Assembly: GCF_014356525.2 (NCBI RefSeq)
Contig: NC_052509.1
Location: 31,317,398-31,381,397 of the forward strand
Reading direction: 5' to 3'
DNA: 64,000 nucleotides
Source: Nilaparvata lugens
Taxonomy: Eukaryota; Arthropoda; Insecta; Hemiptera; Delphacidae
Position numbers and translations under genes: made by a program. The notes under the pieces were generated by a model. That model ran no database searches. It was not told the DNA's origin and saw nothing but the letters and a program-made list of their open reading frames with translations. Position 1 is the first letter of the stretch. Each line of letters opens with the position of its first letter. This document shows positions 36,901 to 48,566 of this stretch, piece after piece.

Positions 36901-38220
36901 CATGATTAACACTATTCATTTCTCAGAAATGTTTCATATTGTTTGATATTATACTCAACTGCTAAAAATGCAACTGATTTATTGGGATAATTTATCGTTG
37001 ATAATGATCAATTCAATGGATGGAAACGTATGTCCCATTGTAACATCCGTTGATAGAAACGTCATACACGTGAACACTACAACGTGTTACTTGATGCGTG
37101 GAATGCGCGGCTCAACGTGAGCATCCTGTCAAAATTCCGTTCGACTATTGAATGTTTGAAGGGATGTTACCGAGATAACCTTCACAGGCATGTGAGAGGA
37201 GGAAGGGAACTTGGCAACAGATAACCTGTTGTGAAATGGCTAGGGGGGAGGTAGATGGATTTGAAGGGATAGATGGCGGTTGATTGGATCGACAAACATC
37301 CCTTTATTGCATCGGCGGCCCTTTGAACAGTGCACGTCTGCAATTGATTCTGTGCGCCATCAATGGAAGGGCAGTTGGTGCAATTACGCACACACATCGC
37401 TACGGACTGCTCCTTTCAAGCCGGCCCTCGAATGCCTGGGGATGAGCGCACTACCTAAGGAGACAGCGCACTTGATTATCGGCTAACTGCCACATTGGTA
37501 TTCCTGTCTGTGTGATGTGAGCAATCGATCAGTGATGCATTTTGTAATGAGATAAGATGCTTATCGGTTTTGGGGTGTGCTTGGAGAGAAAAAATTCATT
37601 TGCGACTTATAACAGAGAATCGCCCATAACCTAGCATAAATTAGTACTACTCTACATGTCGGAGTGAGGTGAGGAGTGAGGAAAACTATTCCATAAAATT
37701 ATTGTATGATTTTCATTTAAAATGTTCGTACATGCTGCTTTTTGAGAATAAATTTATCTATCATTTCATTTTCTTTGTTCACACTTATCAATTAAGCACC
37801 TATTTTATATTTACACGTATTGGTCAGCGCTGAATATCGTAGTAGATTGATTAGCTGATATTCGAATTAGCATCCACCAGTAAAATTGAATCTGGGCGTT
37901 CCTTGAGCACACCACATGTTTATTTCTATCGTGATTTTCTACATGCTCATACTAATACGCCGGAGTATTATTGACATTCTATTCTACTACATACAGAAAT
38001 CATTCTTCTGCATGCTATTCTAAGCCATGTGGCATAAGAAGCATGGTCGAATTTCAAATAAATAGTGATTTTCAACAAAATTATAATTTGCTCACACTTC
38101 TGAATTTGTTTATTCAACTGTATAATGTTGTTGGAACAATTCCCCACACTATGCAACGAGCATCATCACGATCCAATAAATGACCGAAGCTAAGCTGAGG
38201 TCTTAGTTTCGACTCGATCG
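33950..38220. other. No gene recognised; GC-richer islands
   Basis: No element or gene could be named across this stretch. The GC-richer islands are 34370-34570, 35730-35900, 36040-36200 and 37050-37500. None shows a convincing exon flanked by splice sites. The short ORFs there (34427-34624 -, 35705-35908 +, 37182-37397 -, 37280-37486 +) have no domains. The islands could be promoters, conserved noncoding DNA or old repeats. Confidence 0.4.
34568..34656. repeat. Direct repeat, period 57 bp, two copies
   Basis: AAGTGAATAGG(C/T)TATGTTGTAGTA(G/A)TCACAAT occurs at 34568-34599 and 34625-34656, with ATGCATAATCACATAATCAT between. Just downstream, TTCTTTGTATAAAT(T/A)AATGTTTTAAAT is also present twice (near 34676-34731). 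Confidence 0.7.
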
Positions 38221-38225
38221 GCTTT

Positions 38226-38247
38226 TGTCTGTTTGTTTGTTTGTTTG
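38226..38247. repeat. (GTTT)n-type microsatellite
   Basis: A run of GTTTGTTTGTTTGTTT next to GTCTGTTTG, followed by a segment (TGAATGAAATTTGGTATGCA) that resembles a repeat-element end. Confidence 0.7.
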
Positions 38248-38454
38248 TACCGCAGTTACAGTCACAGTTATTGTCCGATTTGAATGAAATTTGGTATGCA
38301 AGTTCTTTGAAACAAGGCGCAGAAACGTATGTGTAACGTTTTTTGGTAAGACCTCCGGTTTCTTTGTAATATTTAAAAAACCGTAGAATAACCTCAAAAG
38401 TATCTTTGAAGATACAGCAGCTCATGTTCCTACTTTTTCGCATCCACTGTTACC

Positions 38455-38530
38455 AGGGCATGGTGTCCAAGGCGGTTAGAGCATAGTTAATCACACCGTG
38501 GGACCCAGGTTTAAATTTCCTTCCGACCAG
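38455..38530 (+). repeat. tRNA-like segment, probably tRNA-derived SINE head or tRNA pseudogene
   Basis: It contains GGCGGTTAGAGCATAG, like a tRNA D-arm/A-box region. About 30 bp later comes GACCCAGGTTTAAATTTCC, where GGTTTAAATTCC resembles the B-box (GGTTCRANNCC). The order and spacing fit a tRNA, but the anticodon arm is poor and the acceptor stem does not pair well, so a functional tRNA is unlikely. Confidence 0.4.
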
Positions 38531-39804
38531 ATTTTTTTGCAGGCGATACTAATTGGTTTATCTTATTCAAATAATATATCATTATAAATTATCATTATGA
38601 CCATATAGAATAATTAATTAATTCACAATATACTGTCCTTACTGACCCTTCTCATTAGATTGAGAGTTGCATTCATGAGCAAGGTCTACTGTTCGCAGAA
38701 CTACTAGTATTATATCGGTCTATTTCTTTTTCTTCCCTAGATACAACATAATAACCACACTGTCTTGTAGTTCACAACGATTAAGAATATCTTAATCTAA
38801 TACATCAGACTGATGAAAAGTCAGTTTCCCAACAGTTATAACTAATGGTAGGCGGACTCCATGTAAATTGTGATGGAAGATGAATTGAAATTTCAGGGCG
38901 CAATCAATTTTTCGGTACATAAAAGTTTCCGCTGCTTGGTAAGTTTGGTAAGTAGCTTGATTATCATAATAACGCGAAGATATCACTTTGAGGTTCTCTC
39001 ACTCACTATCTCTCTATCGCTCACTTTTCACACCCTTTCTGTCCACGCATCTTTAATCTTCATCCCCCGATATTCAACAGCCATTTTCACCCTTCCTCGA
39101 AATGCTGCCACTTTGTTCATGAATATCCATCATCATCATCACTGTCATTGACACCAACTCACAACAATGCATAGGCCTACTCCTCCTCGAATCACCACTT
39201 CTTGTCAGCATTTAATTAAAACTTTTTGCCATTCATCAATCATAACGGTCACAAAGGAGCGGCGCCTTAATGTCATATTCAGTATGCTGTACTCTCGGTT
39301 ACAATTTTTTCTAAATATAATATTCTCATCCCAATTTATAACAAATTATTGAGACTCTTTAATGCTTCGCCAACATTGAACGTTGAACTCATCAAGCTTA
39401 TGATTCGTTGATAATTCATGAAAAAATTAATCGAACTCAGTTCAATATAATTATTATCTCATGTATTCTTATCATTGATGATAGAATAAATAAATAGAAT
39501 GATTAAACTGATTTTTGAACTAATCATAATATCTTTCAAAATACCACTTCAATATCTTTCAATAATCCAATTTGAACTGGATTCGCACAGAACAGTGGAA
39601 GTGAACATTGGAAATATTTAACACGAGTTATAATTATGGGAATATTTCCACAGCTCAGGCAAGTAAGTAAGAATAATAGCATTTCAAACAGGAATTATAT
39701 TTTCACTGTTTACTGTCACAATTGTTTGCAAATCCAGCTTGAATTGAATAATCTAGGAATTATAAGTCCTTTTTTATAATCTTTTATAATTTATTTATTA
39801 TTAC
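38531..39804. other. No gene recognised
   Basis: ORFs at 38792-38986 (-), 38870-39151 (+) and 39167-39352 (+) overlap or are low-complexity, including a His run from CATCATCATCATCAC near 39129. No domain or splice-bounded exon is recognised. Confidence 0.45.
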
Positions 39805-40415
39805 TAGGCAACCCCGGGGTTGAAGAACTCGCTCACTACCTGTTATTGATCTCTGATATCCGCAACTTGATATTATACAGAATTGGTGAGAATTATTATG
39901 GAAACAGCTAAATATATATTTTACAACTATAATTATTACAGTGGTAGGTTCCATGGGATTCCTATTCCAATTGAAAAAAAAACTTTATGTTGCTTCAAAA
40001 CTTTTGTCCGCCATCTTGGATCCGTCATATTTGATAATTAATGGATCCAACTTAATTTCGAATTGAAACCGTTTCAATGACCATTTTTAAAGGTACTAAT
40101 GAATTATACAAGAATGAGAAATGTATAAGTACGTTACCTTTACATTGAATAATCAAGTGAACACTAATAGTAGCTTCTACTCACATTTTAATTCTTCGAA
40201 CAAAAATAATTTAACATAGCAACTGCTATCACGAGTAGTATTAATATTACGTGTATGTTACAGACAGGCAAACAGACGTTAACGGAGGCGAGTAAATATA
40301 GAACTTATGAATTAATGTTGTGTATTATTCAACTAAAATCATGTGTCGGCACATAAAGTCTGTTTGTCTGACTCTGTGTGACAACTGCCAAATAATAGCA
40401 TGAACTTCTTTAAGG
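39805..40415 (+). mobile_element. Repeat family B, short form
   Basis: It joins directly the two ends that lie 1.8 kb apart in the copy at 15103-17650: GGGTTGAAGAACTCGCTC through GGATCCAACTT, then AAACCGTTTCAATGACC through GTGTCGGCACATAAA. The relationship fits an internal deletion, or an insertion in the other copy. Confidence 0.6.
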
Positions 40416-40671
40416 GCCAGTTTCCGAGCTCGGGATTCTAAGTAAGTTAAAGTTCTAGACTGCAGTCAGAAAATTGACTTTCCGAAACGGGGCGTAGTCA
40501 CAGTTTTTATGATAATCTTTACTTTCTCATTTCTATAATTGGAAACGTTTTTCCTTGACAAAATGAAACATTCCTAAATAATTCAAAATAGCTGAAACTT
40601 TACACTATTTTATCTTTATCTTATTTTGAGTTCAGTTTTCTAGTTTTCCGGAATTAAATTTAAAAAATATG

Positions 40672-41250
40672 GTGTGGCGCACTCACAAAACTTTCCTTGC
40701 CGTTATGATAATATTGATCAACTAACGCTAGTGTTCACACGCATCTCAAGTCTACTATTCTAAGATCTGAGCCAGCTGGTGACAGGACAATAGCGCTGCA
40801 GACACACAAAGTATGCTATCTCTTCATAGTGAATGATTAATAGAATCAACAGTTGCCAACAGTTTGCTATTGAATAATCTTATTTTCTCGAATTTCGAGC
40901 TTATTTTCAATTATAGGTGGAAATGTTACTGGACATTAATTGTAGAGATTTTTATGCTCAATCTTTTCCACTTGAAATTTTTTGTTTAAATTGTATCTGA
41001 AGCCTGATAATTGGGAATCTAAAATCAAACTTTGCATAGATGGGGCGGTACTCCTGAAATTTTTATAGGAATTGGACTTGTGGCAGTTGATAGAGCTTGT
41101 CAATGACTATTTAGTATGAATTTGATTAAAATCGTTGGAGCCGTTTTCGAGAAAACCGCGAAATACCCTGTTTTTGACAACATTTTCGCCGTTTTAGCCG
41201 TCATCTTGAATTACATTTGATCGAAATTGTTCGTGTCGGATCCTTATAGT
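40672..41250 (-). mobile_element. Repeat family C, uninterrupted copy with the empty site
   Basis: Reverse orientation relative to 25650-33480. It contains the complements of CATAACGGCAAGGAAAGTTT, CAACAGTTGCCAACAG-type sequence and the block ending ATCTCTACAA. The 14-bp site at 40926-40939 is the complement of TTAATGTCCAGTAA, which corresponds to the linkers of the tandem array, here without any insertion. A (CA)n tract follows at 41326-41347. Confidence 0.7.
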
Positions 41251-41325
41251 CTAAGGACTTTAACTTCCAAATTTCAAGTCATTCCGTTAATTGGGAGATG
41301 AGATATCGTGTAGACAGACGCAAAA

Positions 41326-41347
41326 ACACACACACACACACACACAC
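41326..41347. repeat. (CA)n microsatellite
   Basis: About eleven CA dinucleotides just beyond the end of the family C copy. Confidence 0.9.
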
Positions 41348-41856
41348 CCACTATAAAAAATTAATAATGTGACAACCAAACATGCTTTGTAGCAAACCCT
41401 CATTCGATCATCTGAAACTCATAGGTGAGTGATTGGAAAAGCTTGTTCTTCAAAGGCTATCCTGAAATGGCTGCTACTATATAAATAAATCTTCCATCAA
41501 AGATATTCTGTTCAAGTATGTTGACATCATTATCGATATCACTGGAGATTGTGAAGAAAGTCATCGTAGAAAGTAAAACAAGAATAATGAGAGATGAGAA
41601 TGATTTCCAGAAGCATAACCTTCTCACGAGAACATTAAATTTCTCTTCAAGACTCTGATGGACAACATAATCTGCATAATGTTATCATTCTTCTCTTTAG
41701 AATGTAGAAAGAAATAGTTATTAGATCTCCAACGATTTTTATCTGAGCATAGTTGTGGCAAATTGTAAAAGTGTATTCTCACCTATAAAAAGAAACAGAG
41801 TTCTGTCATTCTCCACGATGCAATCAAACAAAAAATCCTAGTCTCTTTTCTGTATA

Positions 41857-42042
41857 GGGCTACTTGCAATATAAATATAAATAAAAATAAATGAAACAAT
41901 ATAAAATCTTAGAGCACTCTTTACTTTTGAAAAACTTTAAAATAGTTTGATAACTAGTTTCGGTGATATTACACCATCGTCAGGTTATAAGAGGGTGCTC
42001 GTATAAGATTTTATATTGTTTTATTAATTTAAAAAGTAGCCC
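41857..42042. mobile_element. Small TIR element with a hammerhead-like motif
   Basis: GGGCTACTT at 41857 is mirrored by AAGTAGCCC ending at 42042. Inner symmetry (AAACAATATAAAATCTTA against ATAAGATTTTATATTGTTT) also holds. On the minus strand the centre reads CTGACGA, TGGTG, a loop, CACC, GAAAC (41983-41957). That is the order of the hammerhead ribozyme core, although stem I is not convincing. Noncoding. Confidence 0.55.
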
Positions 42043-43884
42043 ATGTCAATGAAGTGTTTCCATGTGAAAATGCCATCAATGTTGAAACATTTTGTGATTA
42101 AATAATTCTAAAAAAGGGTACTAATATTTTTTTAATTTCTATTTGAAAAATCCTAGTCCAAGTCACCATAACCAGATAACCATATAAATATATACATACA
42201 GAGATTGCTCGCTTAATATTGTAGGATATTGACAAATTCGCATAATGATGACATGGCTCTCCTGAATTCAACTCCTACTTCACTTTTCAAAACTTTCAAT
42301 ACGCTGCAAGATTATGGAAACTTTGTGATGAGAAGAGTTATGAAAATTTTCAACAAGATGGAGTGATACAGGTGGAGATAGTTTTTTATGTCTATGGTCT
42401 AAATTCAAACAAAGGTAGTGAACATACTAGTAGCAACAGATTAAAAGAATCACTCCAATAATATGCTCACCAAACCATCGAGACTTGATTTATGAATTTG
42501 TGGCAGAGATTTATCAATGTAACATGCAAGAATCTATAAAGTAATAATCCATACGTTTTCTACGTGCAGGAATGCATTCATTCATTTGTGGATAGAATTG
42601 AAAATCATATAAATATGTTTGGGGAAGAACAACAGGCATGGCCCAAAACTATTCTATTCCCAAATTTTGATACTGAATAGCTTGTTACCATTTCAAAACA
42701 GTCTGAACGGGAATACCATAATGGATAAATCAATCAAAAGTTAGTGAAATACCATTATAATTATACTGTTAGAAATAATTTGAATGAATAATTAAATTTC
42801 CATTTCATTTTGATTTGCCACATATCTATTATAATATTGGATATAATTTCTCGAAAGTTCACAACAAACTGAAGATTCACGGAAGATTAACATTCTTTTA
42901 CTAAATATAATTATTATGATAATGAATGAATGATGAATTCCATCTCCACCATAAAGAACTAAGAAATTCCACAAACATTTATTGAAAATTAACTTACCAC
43001 TATATCAAGTAAGTGTAGCCAGTGTGTAATTAATAGTTCAGCCTGCAGCGCATCACAATAAATTAATTCGAAATAAAAACAATAAAACGTAGACACAAAT
43101 GAATATTATCATTATTTTATCTTAATATATTTCTTGAAACCCAAGTTTCGTTTATTTCAAACAGTCATTTCTTAGTTTCCTTGCAGAATGAGATGAAGTT
43201 TGTAATTTTGACCATAATTTGTATATTATGATGAGAATTATCCATTATTAAGGCTTGAGAGTTGAAAAATCGTGTTCAGCAACCGAAAATACATAAGATA
43301 GCGTTCCTGAAATACATAATTTGAATGCATAGACTAGTAAGAGCGATGCGATAGACAGGCCACTACGCGCATTAATCATGGGGGAGGACCGCGCCGCAGC
43401 GTAACAGTGCTACTTATCCCCCTCGCACCGCCGCATCAATACTCGTAACCCCCAAACTATATCATTGGATTCAGGAAGAAACGGCCTACAACATTTAATA
43501 GGAACCTTTTCCTTTAAGTCGGCTAACGACTTGAATATTAGAGAAATAACAAAAAGTCCATAATAAAAAAAAAACATTTTCGAGATATTTTATTTTTTAC
43601 GGAAAAACTATGCGGTTTATCGCAATAAATGTAAAGGACTTCATTGAAATCCAGTTATGTGTACATAATATTGAGAAAAAATTCAAAGCTGTAATATGAA
43701 TAGTAACTGCAGGACAGGCTATTTTATACGCACGCGTTTATAACATTATAACAACTTACCCCCCTCCCCCAATCTGTCGACCACCCTGGGACGTGACGAC
43801 ATCGAGTTTCATATACACTAGAGACCCCCTGAAAATAATCTGAAGTCAAATTCTCTGCCTCTCTCATGTATGCTCAATGTAAGC
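42043..43884. other. No gene; LINE-tail-like piece and a GC-rich island
   Basis: AGAACAACAGGCATGGCCCA near 42627 and TTCTATTCCCAAATTTT nearby resemble the LINE-tail piece at 47500-47606. A GC-rich island at 43370-43440 (GAGGACCGCGCCGCAGCGTA) stands out but has no ORF. The rest is AT-rich with nothing recognised. Confidence 0.45.
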
Positions 43885-44546
43885 CACGGCCTGGACTACT
43901 AGGTCTCATACCTGGGAAAAATCGCTGAAGGACATGAAAAGGATAATGATAACTATTCATCCTTGGAAAAACACATGATAATTTCGTCGTCTGTTGATAA
44001 CGGAAGATGCGAGTGCCTGTGTGGGAGAGAGACAGAATTGTGTTCAGCTGTTGAACTTTTGCAATCAATCAGCGGTATTATCTGGCAATTATAGATAAAC
44101 CGACTTGATCAACCTTACCTGATTCGTTGACATGACCAACGATATGATTTTATTCAAGATCCATTATTCTTATTTGAATTTAGAGTACCTATATCAACAT
44201 TTACAAAGCTAATCATTATTTTACAGTTTAAAGTGATTAGTGAGTAATATTTTGTTATTAAATTTGGTTTGTGAAAAATCTGAATTCGAACTTTTCATTT
44301 TTCAAATGTTTGGACTGAAAATTGGGATTCAAAAATGTATGGAGCATAACCTACTTTTTTGACTACCGTATTTAAAGTGTATACATCAGAATTCGGGAAC
44401 TTTGCCTGTTTTGGACTTTGCCTGTTGGTCCTTCCCCAATCAATTAAAAGAAGTGTGTTCTGTGTATCAATAAATAAATATTATAAACTATGCTCTTATG
44501 CTTCTATGCTTTTGTACTCCGGAGCGAAACTCGGTGCCCCGATATT
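43885..44546 (+). mobile_element. Repeat family A copy 3, 5'-truncated
   Basis: Begins within the family at ACTAGGTCTCATACCTGGGA and ends AAACTCGGTGCCCCGATAT. The central part (TTATTTTACAGTTTAAAGTG, TTTGGACTGAAAATT) matches copy 1 at 11490-11610. Copy 4 follows directly, head-to-tail. Confidence 0.6.
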
Positions 44547-45172
44547 CCTATACTATTAAACGAGTAATTTCTGTTTATATGTTTCGATGTTTATGTGTTT
44601 GGATGTCACCGGATCTCGGAAACGGCTCTAACGAGAACATAGTAGGTTTATAATATAAAAATTATTCGATCTCACTAGGTCTCATCCCTGGGAGAACCCG
44701 CTGAAGGACATTAAAAGGTTAATTATTATTCATCCTTGAAAAACAGCTGATAATTTCGTCGACGTCTGTTGATGATGGAAGTGAGTGCGCGAGTGCATGT
44801 TTGTGGGACTGAGACAAAATTATGACTCAGTTGTTGAACTTTTGTAATCATTCAATCAGGTACTAAGTGCCGGTTGTACAAAAGCCGGCTAAATTTCAAC
44901 CCTGATTAATTCCAGTATAACCAATCGGAGAAGTCATTTTTTTGAAAAGGTCTTCTCTGATTTGGTTCACGTCAGGATTAAAATCTAACCGGCTTTTGTG
45001 CAATTGCGCCTTTGTGATAGAAATTTTTGCATTCCTCTTGTAATTAATCTCAATCCACTGTTATTAGATAGAACATTTCTGTATAAACTATAAATATATT
45101 ATAATTTCTTCTTTCGTAATAAATTTGTTATGGTTTTCTACTCCAGAGCAAAGCTCGGTCCCCCCTATATTA
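44547..45172 (+). mobile_element. Repeat family A copy 4
   Basis: Starts TCCTATACTATTAAACGAGT directly after copy 3 and ends near AGCAAAGCTCGGTCCCCC. It contains the palindromic MITE at 44868-45010. The tandem junction with copy 3 has no spacer. Confidence 0.65.
44868..45010. mobile_element. Palindromic MITE inside family A copy 4
   Basis: GCCGGTTGTACAAAAGCCGG on the left and CCGGCTTTTGTGCAATTGCG on the right, with CCTGATTAAT and its mirror inside. It is the best-preserved copy of this MITE in the window. Confidence 0.65.
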
Positions 45173-46647
45173 TTCATTCACGTATTGAACTTGGAGTTTT
45201 CAACTGATTGATGTTTAGTACTCCAGATAATCCAATTTAAAATGATAAACCGTGAATATTATTATATAAAATATTCATTATATGAATCATGTTCTCATAA
45301 TTCCAGTCCCTTTGAATGTTGAGTACTCTTGAGGATCAACCAGAAAGTTTTTCCATCATACAATACTCAATAGATGCAATGATCTTTGAAACGGATATGG
45401 TACGGTACAACAGTAGATTCACAATCGATTTTGTTGGGTTATGAAGCTAGTAGAGTCTATTGCGATAATCACGTTAAAAGAAAAAGTAATTGAGATTAGC
45501 CTAAAATTATATTCTCAATGCTCGTTATTCTGAGCATCTTCAAAATTGAGTACAGTAGATGCTAGAAGTTATTTCTGAAAATATTTTCAACTTGATAATT
45601 TTCATTTGCACTTTTCACAGATCTGTCCGAAACTGAATAATCAATTGAACAGAATAACCTTTTTGAGTACTATTGAAGAATTATCTCGATTCACGTTTCA
45701 GCCCACTTTGAAGTTGTGCTAGTTGTCAGTACTTCATTAATACACGTTTTGAAGCTACAGTGATAATGTTACGAGCTTCACAAAGGCTTATCGAAGTGAA
45801 ACTCTCAATATTCATAATTTCCGCTGCTACTGACTTGCAATAATTTCAGATAACATTATGTATTCCCTCCAACTCACTCAAATACATTATTCATTATCAA
45901 TCCAGTTTGAGATAACCGCGGTCCAATTTGAGTTGAGGTAAGTACATGAGAGATAGCTGTGATGAGAATTTTTTCAATAATGGATCGGTATGCAACATAG
46001 TAGATTGTACAAGCCTTAATATTGAACTTCATTGTAAACAGAAAGGAAAAATAATCTGTCTGGTGTTATCGAATAGGCACGTTATACTGTCGGCCCTCAC
46101 TGAGAACATATTGTGAGGCCCATTGACGGCTCAAAAGTAATACGGTATTCAGGCGAGGTGGCACCTTCCTGCAAAAGACTACTCATCAACAAAAAGCTAA
46201 ACTTCACTTTATCACATTTTGTACATTCGATGCCAAATAGAAGATTCAGACACAAGGAATATTGAAAATAATGTTGGTAACATCGGCAGCAAGTTTAATT
46301 TCTTATCACAGAAGTATTTTCACAATAAACTGGGTACACATAATAATGTAGTATACATACACTCCTATCTCTAGGCATGATATCAAACATAAAAGTATAG
46401 ATTCTATCACAGAAATAAATGAATATTGAAAGACTGTCAATATAAAAATTAATATGTGTTTCCATGATTTGATCTCTTCAAGTATTGTTGTACAGTAAGA
46501 ATGAATTGATATTTGTGAACATGTGTACATCATTTATGTATTATCTTCAGTTGAATCCCAGACGATTCATTTAGAATTGTACATGATAATTGTACAAATA
46601 TCAGTGATAAATTATATCATACCATCAGTGATGGCAGAAATCAATTC
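45173..46647. other. No gene recognised
   Basis: AT-rich. It includes the 3' flank of the N-acetyltransferase gene. No clear polyadenylation signal could be assigned for that gene. The 46306-46533 minus ORF has no domain. Confidence 0.45.
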
Positions 46648-46986
46648 TCATAAATCCTTTACATACAGCCTCAAAAACGTATGAGGCTCTGGAGGCAGTT
46701 TGAAGTTAGCTTCTTTCTTATACTCTGAATAGTTATACTGGAATACATTAGTCCAATTTGCCTTATCGAAAGCATTGGCAATAAAAGCTCCTGTTGACAT
46801 AGCGAAAATTTTTCTTTCACCTAGCTTTCTGGCTAATTTTTCCGACTCTTCCATCAGTTTAATGGAAATTCCTCGATTTCTCCAAACTTTGGCGACCGAT
46901 AGGCACCGTATTTCCATGTGATTTTTCTCCAAATCGCTCAACAAAGATTTCGAACACTTGTTGACTTCATTGAAAAAGGATTCAAG
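46648..46986 (-). CDS. N-acetyltransferase last exon
   Basis: The acceptor is TTTTTTTTTCTCAG, with the first base at 46986. It reads LESFFNEVNKC, then HMEIRCLSVAKVWRNRGISI, then FAMSTGAFIANAFDKANW, and stops after YVKDL. The order (beta strand, RxxGxS pyrophosphate loop, helix, C-terminal PP motif) fits the GNAT fold. Confidence 0.75.
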   Translation of the reverse strand, partial: LESFFNEVNKCSKSLLSDLEKNHMEIRCLSVAKVWRNRGISIKLMEESEKLARKLGERKIFAMSTGAFIANAFDKANWTNVFQYNYSEYKKEANFKLPPEPHTFLRLYVKDL

Positions 46987-48566
46987 CTGAGAAAAAAAAA
47001 GATTAATTCTTATTGTTATTGTCAATGAGTGGAGTATTCTTTATTAGTATGATAATTTTAGTAGTTATTTATTAATGCTTGGTATTCAAAAATCCAATAT
47101 TATAGTTGAGTATGTTCCATACATTGGTTTTTCAGATTTACTAAATACTTTTACTTTTCTAAATACGTTTTCTAATCACTTTAAAACAGTACTATCAAGT
47201 ATCAATGCTAATTCCAAGAATATAACTATACCCAACATTTCAATTTTTAACATGATAATGTAAATTTCAGCCATGAATCTGAGTTACTATAGATTCAAAT
47301 ATTGTGTATTCGATTGTGATTCCGAATTAATTAAATCCTTCTTTCAAGAATGATAAGCCTTACCGTTACGAATTGGATTCTCTTGTGCATAGTGGTTATT
47401 CAAGTTGCAATAAACCTTAATATTATTACAAAGTCTTAAAAAAAGTCATAGCGTGAATCATGGAATCCGATATAATGTATAAATACCGATCCTGAATATT
47501 ATTTATTTATTTCATTTATTTGTTGATACAATTACAAATCATATGAATATGATCGGGATAGAACAACAGGCATAGCCCAAAACTATTCTGTTCCCGAATT
47601 TTTATAAATAGTAAAATGTCCGAAGAAATAGTTTATGCTCTTACTGAGGAAATTTAAAGTTAAATTTCTGTTCAAAAATAAATATCAGCTGGAAATTTTG
47701 AATTTAGAATGATTAAAATACCAAATTATATTCAAATATTGCACTTAATATTACCGCACTTTGAATGAATTGAGTTATTTCAGAAAATTTTGAAGCCAGA
47801 CATATATTATTGAGAGTTTAGTCAGCAGATGATATTTTTGAGTGAAAATAAAAGAAGGCTGTATCATTCCCTCATTGGGATACTATTCTATCACCCAATA
47901 TTTTTCACTCCAACATCCATAGTCTCAGTGAAACGTGATATTACTCAGGACTAAAAATACTGAGTTGTTCTCAATAACCAATGATATTGACATGAAATTT
48001 TCCATTGTATATATTCTCAATCGAATAGGAAGATAATCTCGACTTGGATGCTGTGTGATCTTCATTCTAATAGATCCAGGATGCCTCTTCGACCTCGGTC
48101 GGTCACATCGCAGTTGATGGTCATGTTTTCGTGAATCAATAATAATATTGTACCAATTCAACATATTTGAATACATTATTGTAAAAGGAGATATTGAGAA
48201 TAGTGAGAATAACAAAGAGGCCAAACTGCAATTAATTTGAATACATTCATTCCAGTTCGAATCTCCAAAACCCAAATGGAGCAGAAGCGATCAATGATCA
48301 ATAGTTACCTTAGGGGGTAATGCCACCACCTCTCCACATGTGGGCACCACATTCAGGGCTACACCCACTATGCGCCCATCCGTCGTCACAGCTTTCACTG
48401 AGATTTTCTCGTGTAGAGTTTGAACAGCTGGCCACTCGTCGATTGATAACGGCTCGGTTTGCTGGAAGGCGGCATACAGAGGCATCTCGTGAAAGAAGTG
48501 GTCGCACATCAAATCGTACACCTCCTTCTTATCAGCCTCGGTTGCCACCTCTATCGTGTAGCTCAT
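46648..48566 (-). CDS. Arylalkylamine N-acetyltransferase-like (GNAT family), multi-exon
   Basis: The only confident host gene. It is predicted to transfer acetyl from acetyl-CoA to an arylalkylamine (dopamine, serotonin, tyramine or related), acting in the cytosol. In insects this serves amine inactivation, cuticle sclerotisation and melatonin-type synthesis. The first coding exon (48566-48309, 86 codons) has YTIEVATEADKKEVYDLM and FFHEMPL, matching the insect NAT N-terminus with its FF-x-x-x-PL block. The last exon (46986-46648, 112 codons plus stop) has the acetyl-CoA loop VWRNRGISIKL (RxxGxA/S type) and ends PPEPHTFLRLYVKDL. Both have good splice sites in phase 0. The two exons alone give 198 aa, while insect NATs are usually about 210-230 aa, so a small central exon is expected (see 47364-47415). 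Substrate specificity cannot be read. Confidence 0.75.
47364..47415 (-). other. Candidate small central exon of the N-acetyltransferase
   Basis: Donor GTAAGG at 47363-47358 and acceptor TTAAG at about 47416-47420 bound 52 nt. One frame is open (VYCNLNNHYAQENP...). Another frame of its end (MHKRIQFVT) runs well into LESFF of the next exon and resembles the FxKIL block of insect NATs. However, 52 nt leaves a one-base phase error with the phase-0 neighbours. A sequencing or assembly indel, a different exon boundary, or pseudogenisation would explain it. Confidence 0.3.
47461..47610 (-). repeat. LINE 3'-tail fragment in an intron
   Basis: On the minus strand it runs AGAATAGTTTTGGGCTATGC, CTGTTGTTCTATCCCGATCA, and ends in AAATAAATGAAATAAATA, as a LINE 3' end would. 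A diverged relative lies near 42590-42680. Confidence 0.5.

Noticed and set aside
38455..38530. Functional tRNA gene
   Set aside because: The A- and B-box-like parts are present, but the anticodon and acceptor stems do not pair properly.
47925..48275. 116-aa minus-strand ORF between the N-acetyltransferase exons as an additional exon
   Set aside because: Its translation does not resemble the GNAT fold and it lacks fitting splice sites in the right phase; it is treated as intron.
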